From IMG/VR virus record IMGVR_UViG_3300035162_002988, positions 1 to 51,198 of that record: DNA of 51,198 nt. One strand, written 5' to 3'. The stretch is from a virus. A model generated the notes under the pieces. It was not told the origin of the DNA. It worked only from the letters and a program-made list of their open reading frames with translations, and searched no databases. Shown here piece after piece: positions 36,657 through 42,309 of the stretch (positions are counted from its first letter, which is position 1; each line of letters opens with the position of its first letter). Position numbers and translations under genes: made by a program.

Positions 36657-36772
36657 TTTTTCTTTTTTATAGGTACGCAATTATTAACCATACGATTACC
36701 TTTTTTCTTCATGCCTTTTTTAACATAGCCATCCCAGCAAGGTTTTTTCTTTTTAGATCTTTTAGTAGCCAT
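36653..36772 (-). CDS. 39-residue basic CxW/NNC microprotein
   Basis: MATKRSKKKKPCWDG at the start and NRMVNNCVPIKKKK at the end, with two cysteines in a Lys/Gly-rich chain. Start and stop overlap both neighbours (TAATG before, ATGA after), which makes the frame convincing despite its size. It may bind a metal through the Cys pair or coat DNA; unknown. Confidence 0.6.
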   Translation of the reverse strand: MATKRSKKKKPCWDGYVKKGMKKKGNRMVNNCVPIKKKK

Positions 36773-37047
36773 TACTTTTTCTTTTTACGAGTCCTGCTTG
36801 ATGCGCCGCATGGAGCTCCAGTTTCTACATTAATCCAATTTTCTTTTTCAAACCAATCTCTAAGTGTAGCGCCTTTTTTTCTTGCTCCTTTAACATTAGA
36901 TTTACTAGATCTTTTGTATTTTCCAGAAGCTGCAGCTGATTTTTTAGCATTAACTACTTTTTTCTTTTCAGCAGCTGACATTGATCTTACTTTACTAGCA
37001 GGTAAACAAACTTTAGTGGTTCCACCGCCTTTAGTTTTTTTAGCCAT
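36772..37047 (-). CDS. DUF5872-like basic protein, 91 aa
   Basis: Lys/Ala-rich, histone-like N-terminal two thirds (AAEKKKVVNAKKSAAASGKY) and a C-terminal ATLRDWFEKENWINVETGAP-CG element, similar to DUF5872. The usual terminal YPxCRP element seems to be missing, replaced by a basic tail. Overlaps of one base on both sides. Possibly a virion DNA-binding protein by composition. Confidence 0.6.
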   Translation of the reverse strand: MAKKTKGGGTTKVCLPASKVRSMSAAEKKKVVNAKKSAAASGKYKRSSKSNVKGARKKGATLRDWFEKENWINVETGAPCGASSRTRKKKK

Positions 37048-37184
37048 TATTTTTTCTTCTCACAAGAAGGATCTTTTTTGTGATCATATCCTTTTGCTGC
37101 TAACTTATCATGCTCTTCTTTTTTAAAAGCCATTTTAACTTTACAGTCTTTATACATTGGGTGTGGTTTGAATTTTTTTGCCAT
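37047..37184 (-). CDS. 45-residue basic microprotein
   Basis: MAKKFKPHPMYKDCKVKMA at the start and DHKKDPSCEKKK at the end; about a third of residues are Lys. It is joined to both neighbours by TAATG overlaps and shares the junction sequence AAAAAATAATGGC with them. Two cysteines far apart. Not recognised outside this kind of phage cassette. Confidence 0.6.
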   Translation of the reverse strand: MAKKFKPHPMYKDCKVKMAFKKEEHDKLAAKGYDHKKDPSCEKKK

Positions 37185-37330
37185 TATTTTTTCTTTTTCT
37201 TTGTTCTACCAAATTTGCTAGGTCCACCGGCTTTAGTACATCTTACACCCCAACCACTAGCATAAGCACTTGGCCATACTTTAAATTTCTTTTTTGCCGC
37301 GGTTTTGCATGCTGTACTAATTTTACCCAT
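37184..37330 (-). CDS. 48-residue basic protein with PSAYASGWG core
   Basis: The core KFKVWPSAYASGWGVRCTKA is a conserved short-protein motif in many phages (some annotated near DUF5872). The N-terminal Cys8 and the Cys in RCTKAGG may pair. The tail is KKKKK. TAATG overlap with the spanin-like gene before it. Probably a small virion component; role unknown. Confidence 0.65.
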   Translation of the reverse strand: MGKISTACKTAAKKKFKVWPSAYASGWGVRCTKAGGPSKFGRTKKKKK

Positions 37331-37722
37331 TACCTTTTCTTTTTAATTAACACTTCTTTAACTATGATAGTTGGTTTTCTTTTGTTTAATTCTTCTAATC
37401 TTTTTTGAAGTTCTTGTAATTTACCATCGCTTTCAGTTCCATCTTTAATCAAACTAGACAAAACATTTATTTCTTCAAATATAACATCGTCAACCTGCTC
37501 AAGCATATTGACTCTCTCAAGTATGTCTTCAATATTTTCATGATTCCACTCTTCTTTTAAATCATACTCCAGTCTACCTATTTCTACTGGTGGTAATTCT
37601 TTAGCTAAAGCTATGTCTTCTTGTAATGTATAATACATACCAACTAAAGTTGTTGTTAACATTATTATTCCAATTACAGTTTTTATATCAATTTTAAACT
37701 CAGTGTTTTCAGATATTTTCAT
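37330..37722 (-). CDS. Membrane-anchored coiled-coil protein (i-spanin-like), 130 aa
   Basis: The longest frame starts at 37791, but the ATG at 37722 (MKISENTEFKID) leaves a short overlap with the amidase and is more sensible. One N-terminal membrane segment (VIGIIMLTTTLVGMYYTL, about 16-33) is followed by an acidic coiled coil (NVLSSLIKDGTESDGKLQEL and on) and a basic tail. This topology and the position directly after the amidase are those of an inner-membrane spanin or Rz-like lysis protein. No partner lipoprotein is visible. Confidence 0.55.
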   Translation of the reverse strand: MKISENTEFKIDIKTVIGIIMLTTTLVGMYYTLQEDIALAKELPPVEIGRLEYDLKEEWNHENIEDILERVNMLEQVDDVIFEEINVLSSLIKDGTESDGKLQELQKRLEELNKRKPTIIVKEVLIKKKR

Positions 37723-38122
37723 ACTCCTCTGTTGCATCAAATGACGGGCATGCTTTATTAGCAAACTCATTGTGTGAATAAATAATAGCATCTGGATACA
37801 TAGCCTTTAATGTTTTAAGGACTTGTAACAGACTTTCTTTTTGTATTTGTGTTCTAGTATCCTTCGGAGTCTTACCATCTACCTCAACGCCACCACAATA
37901 GCATATGCCTATTGAATTACGATTATGTCCCTTGCAGTGAGCTCCGACACGATCTATATCTCTACCTTTTTTAATAGTTCCATCTAATTCGACGTAGAAA
38001 TGATAGCCAATGTCACTCCACCCTCGAGAGTTGACATGCCAGTCTCTTATAGTTTCAACTGGTACATCTTGTCCTTCTCTAGTAGCTGAGCAATGTATTA
38101 TAATTTCTTTTACAACTCTCAT
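37709..38122 (-). CDS. N-acetylmuramoyl-L-alanine amidase (T7 lysozyme-like endolysin)
   Basis: Cuts the amide bond between muramic acid and the peptide in the cell wall. The start at 38122 gives an ATGA overlap and 137 residues (an upstream ATG would add four). Zinc ligands His10, His117 and Cys125 are in place, with Tyr40 (GYHF) and Lys123 as catalytic partners. The usual block GAHCKGHNRNSIGICYCGG is present. No signal peptide, so it needs the holin for export. In T7 this family also binds the phage RNA polymerase; whether that holds here is unknown. Confidence 0.92.
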   Translation of the reverse strand: MRVVKEIIIHCSATREGQDVPVETIRDWHVNSRGWSDIGYHFYVELDGTIKKGRDIDRVGAHCKGHNRNSIGICYCGGVEVDGKTPKDTRTQIQKESLLQVLKTLKAMYPDAIIYSHNEFANKACPSFDATEEYENI

Positions 38123-38460
38123 GACTGTTGCCATGTAAAGTATAAATCTTCATTTACTGGAGTTACTTGTGATTGAATATCAGCATCTATACCGGCTTTT
38201 ATAGCATCCATATCTAATGCACCTTCTAACCAACCTATAACTATAGCTTCAAAAGCTTCAGTATTTTCATAAGGTATAAAAGACTCTCCAGCTTCGTAGT
38301 TAAAGTTTTCAGCACCTACTCTACCTGATGTGTAGGTTTTTCCTCCAACTTCTTCTGATCCAGAATAGTTCCAATGCACTGTGTAAATAACATTATCCTG
38401 GCCGTCAGCCTGTATGTGTGCATTCATTTGGACAATAGTCCATTTATAATCAATTGCCAT
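38119..38460 (-). CDS. DUF7936-like small protein, 113 aa
   Basis: Begins MAIDYKWTIVQMNAHIQADG, followed by VIYTVHWNYSG, a small beta-rich phage family I associate with DUF7936. An acidic second half (EAFEAIVIGWLEGALDMDAI) follows. ATGA overlap with the amidase and a one-base overlap with the TM gene. A virion role is usually assumed for the family; its function is unknown. Confidence 0.6.
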   Translation of the reverse strand: MAIDYKWTIVQMNAHIQADGQDNVIYTVHWNYSGSEEVGGKTYTSGRVGAENFNYEAGESFIPYENTEAFEAIVIGWLEGALDMDAIKAGIDADIQSQVTPVNEDLYFTWQQS

Positions 38461-38621
38461 TATTTTTTATTTTTATTTTTTAATTTAATCCATTTATTAG
38501 CTGTATATCCAATAGTCATTAATAATAATACTATTTCTAACATAGGCTCCATCCAATTTAAACTAGCAATTGTGAAAGAGGTTATATTTAAACAATATAA
38601 CTTTAGATCTTCTAAACCCAT
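38460..38621 (-). CDS. 53-residue single-TM protein (possible second holin)
   Basis: The frame is exactly fitted between neighbours, with one-base TAATG overlaps at both ends. The sequence MEPMLEIVLLLMTIGYTANK contains one membrane segment with a short basic tail (KLKNKNKK). A small GYT-motif membrane protein recurs next to lysis genes in marine phages. Directly upstream of the DUF7936 and amidase genes, it is a candidate pinholin or antiholin for the three-TM holin. Confidence 0.65.
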   Translation of the reverse strand: MGLEDLKLYCLNITSFTIASLNWMEPMLEIVLLLMTIGYTANKWIKLKNKNKK

Positions 38622-38812
38622 TATCTGTTAGCGTTGAGTACAGCGTTTCCTTTATATTCAATATTAGATATTCCACCGAGCGTAGGTGTTATAACAGCAT
38701 TGTTTGATTTCATTATTCTTGTACCAGGAAGTGGTTTAACCATACATCTTGGATTTTTAATACCAGCGGTATATGCAGCTGGATCTATATCTTGTCCTTC
38801 GTAATTTGGCAT
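38621..38812 (-). CDS. Small virion-region protein, 63 aa
   Basis: MPNYEGQDIDPAAYTAGIKN and TPTLGGISNIEYKGNAVLN; no family recognised, neutral and soluble. First gene after a candidate promoter (motif 38851-38862, 38 nt before the ATG), so it may begin a lysis and accessory transcript. TAATG overlap with the TM gene. Confidence 0.5.
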   Translation of the reverse strand: MPNYEGQDIDPAAYTAGIKNPRCMVKPLPGTRIMKSNNAVITPTLGGISNIEYKGNAVLNANR

Positions 38813-38850
38813 AATTTTTGTTTTAATGTTTGTAATATTCGTGTACTATA

Positions 38851-38862
38851 TATAATCACGTG
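38851..38862 (-). promoter_or_regulatory. CACGTGATTATA motif, copy 3
   Basis: On the - strand CACGTGATTATATATAG, one base different from the copies at 16410 and 23271 over the 12-base core. It lies in a 53-nt gap and 38 nt before the ATG of the gene at 38812. It is well placed as a promoter for the lysis cassette. Confidence 0.5.
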
Positions 38863-38865
38863 TTT

Positions 38866-39684
38866 TTATCTCTTTTTTACACGCATATACTTAGTGCTAC
38901 GTCTAGATTGATTAATTTCTGGAGTCATTCTTTCTGAAAACTCAACAGCTTTAGGATTATTTTCTAAATTATAATTATAACTCTTGTTCATATCAAGTTT
39001 ATATTTAGGATTTATTCCAGCTTTAAACTTAGTTGAATCTGATGTAAAAGTAGAGTCGTCAATAGTAGCTTTTTGCATATCTCCTCTAAAATCTTTATAG
39101 CTACTATACGTTTCACTTGGATTTAATTTTACTAATGGCTTCATGGTTCTCATCATTTTCTTCTCTTGAGCTACTGTGAATTTTTTAGCACGATTTTCTT
39201 CCCAGTCTTCAGTAACACCGTTGCCGTTTACATCTGCTAGTTCTGCGTTATACTTCTCTTGAGCAAGCATAGCAGTTGTTGGTAAATTAGAATTAGCCAT
39301 ACCACCAATAAAGTTTGGATTCATATTAGCTTGTCCACCTTGTGTAATAGGCATACCTGTCATTGGATCAACCTGTGGATTATTCATAGCTGTCATTGGT
39401 CTAGAACCACCTGCTGTCATAGCTGCATTTTGTGCAGGATTTAAAGCATCTTGTAAAAATCTAGGGTTTTTGCTTGATCCCTCAGCAGCTAGCTCTTCTG
39501 TTGCTTTTTCATTTTTACGAGTTTCTATTTTATCTTTTACATTGCTAACTATATCTCCAGCTTTTCTTTTCACATTGTTAGAAATTCTTTTGACTGTGTT
39601 TATAAATTTACCAGTTCCAGGTCCTCCAGTACTACCTGGTTTAAAACCTCCATATAGTCCTTTTCTTTGCTCTAATTTTGCCAT
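38866..39684 (-). CDS. Hypothetical protein, 272 aa
   Basis: Gly-rich N-terminus (GLYGGFKPGSTGGPGTGKF), a basic helical stretch (RISNNVKRKAGDIVSNVKDK) and a Met/Asn/Gln-rich middle; the C-terminal half is charged. An Asp-rich NGNGVTEDWEENRAK looks like a possible EF-hand-type loop. Not a known family. Possibly a minor virion or internal protein. One-base overlap with the winged-helix-like gene. Confidence 0.45.
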   Translation of the reverse strand: MAKLEQRKGLYGGFKPGSTGGPGTGKFINTVKRISNNVKRKAGDIVSNVKDKIETRKNEKATEELAAEGSSKNPRFLQDALNPAQNAAMTAGGSRPMTAMNNPQVDPMTGMPITQGGQANMNPNFIGGMANSNLPTTAMLAQEKYNAELADVNGNGVTEDWEENRAKKFTVAQEKKMMRTMKPLVKLNPSETYSSYKDFRGDMQKATIDDSTFTSDSTKFKAGINPKYKLDMNKSYNYNLENNPKAVEFSERMTPEINQSRRSTKYMRVKKR

Positions 39685-40118
39685 TATCTTGTTTTATCTT
39701 TGTTAACATATTCAATAGCTTTAGTTGTTACTTTAAAGCTGTATCTATTACTTTTTTCTAGTTTAGTTGTAGGCATATCTTCTTCGCCTAACATGATTCG
39801 GTACATACGACTTATTAGCTGCTTGCACTTATACGAAACTTTATATATATGATATTTTTGAGTAGTGTGATTTCTTTTTCTCCACACCTTTATCCACTCT
39901 TGTTTCAATAGTCTGTTCCAGCGCCTGTTATCCCAGCTGTATGAGTACGTACCTTTTTTAAAATCATCTTTAATGAACATATCTAAAGCATCTAAATAAA
40001 TTAGTAGCTCTAGATCTGCATCATTTAATTTGTTAGTTTTGCAAGCCCACTTCCTTATAATTCTATAATGTTTAAGTAAACCTAGTTCTTTTAAATCACT
40101 AGAAGTTAACTTTCTCAT
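39684..40118 (-). CDS. Winged-helix-like protein, 144 aa
   Basis: LTSSDLKELGLLKHYRIIRK, then DADLELLIYLDALDMF, and RWNRLLKQEWIKVWRKRNHT followed by two strands (YHIYKVSYK): this helix and wing order looks like a MarR-type winged helix. It resembles conserved marine phage proteins with LGEED near the end. A transcription regulator of late genes is plausible. ATGA overlap with GroES; no regulatory target is known. Confidence 0.55.
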   Translation of the reverse strand: MRKLTSSDLKELGLLKHYRIIRKWACKTNKLNDADLELLIYLDALDMFIKDDFKKGTYSYSWDNRRWNRLLKQEWIKVWRKRNHTTQKYHIYKVSYKCKQLISRMYRIMLGEEDMPTTKLEKSNRYSFKVTTKAIEYVNKDKTR

Positions 40119-40375
40119 AGAATTACAACTACATCGAACTCTTTAATAACCTTGTATTCTTCTTTATTTATTTCAATACTAAATCCAGATGCTTTATCGT
40201 AATAAACTTCATCACCTTTTTTTAGTACAGACACTTCAGAGCCAGGTTCTATAACCTTAGCTCTTCTGTATCTAACATCTTCTCTTTGCTTTTCAGCTAG
40301 AATTAATCCGCCTTTTGTAGTCGTATCAACTTCTTTGATAGGATCTATAACTATATATTTACCTACTGCTTTCAT
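40115..40375 (-). CDS. groES: GroES co-chaperonin, 86 aa
   Basis: Caps the GroEL chamber. The GroES core is visible: KYIVIDPIKEVDTTTKGGLI (mobile loop with GGLIL), VIEPGSEVSVLKKGDEVYYD, and the end KEFDVVVIL. It is 11 residues shorter than E. coli GroES, mostly in the roof loop. It comes after groEL with an ATGA overlap, the reverse of the bacterial order, which suggests coupled translation. Probably assists capsid or tail protein folding. Confidence 0.92.
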   Translation of the reverse strand: MKAVGKYIVIDPIKEVDTTTKGGLILAEKQREDVRYRRAKVIEPGSEVSVLKKGDEVYYDKASGFSIEINKEEYKVIKEFDVVVIL

Positions 40376-41916
40376 GCTCTTAAATTATTAATTACACAAT
40401 CAGTTGATAATATAGTTGTAGCTACTGAAGCTGCATTAATCAAAGCACTTTTAGTAACTAACAAAGGATCTATAATTCCGGCTTTTACCATATCAACCGT
40501 ATTTCCTGTAACCACGTCTAATCCTTTACCTTCTTCAAGCTTTTCCACTTTGTTAATACCTGCGTTTTTTAATATCAACTCATGTGGTCTTCTTATAGCA
40601 CTGTAAAGTACTTCTTCACCTATACAAGTTGGTTTTAAATTAAAACTAGCATTTAGTAAAGCTATACCGCCTCCTGGTACTATGCCTTCTTTAATTGCAG
40701 CTTTTGTAGCACAAATAGCATCTTCAACCCTATCTCTTTTTTCTTTTAGTTCTAATTCAGAATTAGCACCAACTTTAACTGTAGCAACTTTAGCTTTTAA
40801 TTTAGCTAGTCTTCTTTCAAGCCTAATTACTACATTAGGGTTTTTAGTTTCTTTTATATTACTTTCTAGTAAATTAATAGTATTTTTAACGTCTTCATTG
40901 TCAGTTAAATCAACTTGTAATATTGTTTCTTCGTGGTTAGTTACAGACTTAATACATGAACCCAAATGTTCAGGTTGTATAACATCCATATCATCTCCTA
41001 AGTCTTCATTGACTAAAGTAGCTCCAGTAACAGCACATAAATCAGATAGTACATCTTTTTTACTAATGCCATATACGGGTGCATCTACAATGTTAACTTT
41101 TATATTTCCTTTTTTCTTATTCATAGCTAATGCGGAAACTACTTGTGGATCTACATCTGCTATAATTAAAAGACTTTTGTTACTTTTTATTACATATTCT
41201 AATATAGATTGTATCTTTCTTACATTAGTTATTTGAGATTCAACAATTAGAATTAAAGGATTATCAAGTTCTGATGTACCTTTTTCTAAGTTAGTAATAA
41301 AATGATTGTTTTTAAGAGGTTGGTCATATTGTACGCCTTCTATCAACTCTACTACTGTTTCAGGTTGTTCATTTGTTTCCATCATTACAATACCTGTTTC
41401 ATCTACTAGTTTAAATGCCTCACCTATAACTTTACCTAAATCTTTATCGTTGTTAGCAGATATAGTAGCTACTTGGTAAATCTTTTTGCCTTTTACTTTC
41501 TTTGCTGTTTTTTCTAAATAAGCTAATACTTTTTTAACGCCTGAATCAATACCTTTTTTCATTTCTCTTGGATCATCAAGAAGAGAATGTTCTGTAGCTT
41601 GATCTAGTATAGCTTTAGCTAGCACTGTAGCTGTAGTTGTGCCATCGCCAGCATCTGATACTGTTCTTTGAGCTGCTTGCTTTATAAGCGTTGCTCCAAT
41701 ATTTTCTAAAGGATCTTGTAATGTTATGGCATTAGCCACTGTTACTCCATCTTTTGTTATCTGAGGTTGTCCGTTACCATCTTCTAGTATTACACATTTA
41801 CCACTTGCTCCTAAAGTAGACCCAACAGCGTTGGTTAATTTTTCTACTCCAGTTAATATCTGACTTCTGGCAACATCACCAAAAGCCAGATTTTTAACTA
41901 ACTTTATTTCTTGCAT
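40372..41916 (-). CDS. groEL: GroEL chaperonin, 514 aa
   Basis: Group I chaperonin subunit. Nucleotide site motifs: TKDGVTVANAI (Asp56), AGDGTTTATVLA near 89-100, and VEDAICATKAAIKEGIVPGG with the ATPase aspartate; GIIDPLLVTKSAL near the end. About 30 residues shorter than E. coli GroEL, without the GGM repeat tail. Odd point: the residue at the position of E. coli Asp87 seems to be Ser, with Asp next to it. It has its own A-rich leader (TTAAATTAAATTAAATG). The gene lies inside the virion block, so it is made late, along with capsid and tail proteins. A host-acquired but diverged copy. Confidence 0.95.
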   Translation of the reverse strand: MQEIKLVKNLAFGDVARSQILTGVEKLTNAVGSTLGASGKCVILEDGNGQPQITKDGVTVANAITLQDPLENIGATLIKQAAQRTVSDAGDGTTTATVLAKAILDQATEHSLLDDPREMKKGIDSGVKKVLAYLEKTAKKVKGKKIYQVATISANNDKDLGKVIGEAFKLVDETGIVMMETNEQPETVVELIEGVQYDQPLKNNHFITNLEKGTSELDNPLILIVESQITNVRKIQSILEYVIKSNKSLLIIADVDPQVVSALAMNKKKGNIKVNIVDAPVYGISKKDVLSDLCAVTGATLVNEDLGDDMDVIQPEHLGSCIKSVTNHEETILQVDLTDNEDVKNTINLLESNIKETKNPNVVIRLERRLAKLKAKVATVKVGANSELELKEKRDRVEDAICATKAAIKEGIVPGGGIALLNASFNLKPTCIGEEVLYSAIRRPHELILKNAGINKVEKLEEGKGLDVVTGNTVDMVKAGIIDPLLVTKSALINAASVATTILSTDCVINNLRA

Positions 41917-41949
41917 TTAATTTAATTTAATTTGATTTGTTTTGAATAT

Positions 41950-42240
41950 TTACTCGAAGGTTTTAACTACTTTCGGTCCTTTGGTAAACTCTAGCTTATT
42001 AGCATAATGTTCAATAGAAGCATCTATTGCTTGCTCTGCTCCAGCTATTGTTTCTCTTCTGGTAACATCGATCCAATCATCTGAGTCGATAGATTTATAT
42101 TCGGTTTGTAAAAACCCATTAGGTAATTGAACTATTCTCCAGTTTTTCTTCTGTGAAATATGTTTCCAGTACTTAATGGTATCTTCTGTTGGTTGTGGTG
42201 CACTAGACCACGTATTAGTGCGGGTATATAAAAACGTCAT
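41950..42240 (-). CDS. Small conserved marine-phage protein, 96 aa
   Basis: Contains NWRIVQLPNGFLQTEYKSID, DDWIDVTRRETIAGAEQAID and EFTKGPKVVKTFE. These stretches look conserved in marine phages, with unknown role. No membrane or enzyme motif. It lies just after a palindromic motif in a 69-nt gap and before groEL, so it may start a chaperonin transcript. Confidence 0.55.
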   Translation of the reverse strand: MTFLYTRTNTWSSAPQPTEDTIKYWKHISQKKNWRIVQLPNGFLQTEYKSIDSDDWIDVTRRETIAGAEQAIDASIEHYANKLEFTKGPKVVKTFE

Positions 42241-42275
42241 TGTATTTGGTTTTAAGTTAAACGTTGGTTATTATA

Positions 42276-42287
42276 TACTATCACTTG
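42276..42287 (-). promoter_or_regulatory. CAAGTGAT-type motif, copy 4, with palindrome
   Basis: On the - strand CAAGTGATAGTA, with two mismatches to the other copies. It is centred in an inverted repeat ACTATCA-AG-TGATAGT at 42277-42292, which looks like an operator. It lies in a 69-nt gap between fibre and chaperonin genes and 36 nt before the next ATG. The palindrome is an extra feature not seen in the other copies. Confidence 0.5.
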
Positions 42288-42309
42288 ATAGTTCGGTTAT
42301 TTAATTTTT

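Noticed and set aside
36653-36680. Programmed frameshift at the A-rich run between two basic genes
   Set aside because: A clean ATGA stop-start overlap at 36653-36656 explains the two frames; there is no slippery heptamer with a structure behind it.
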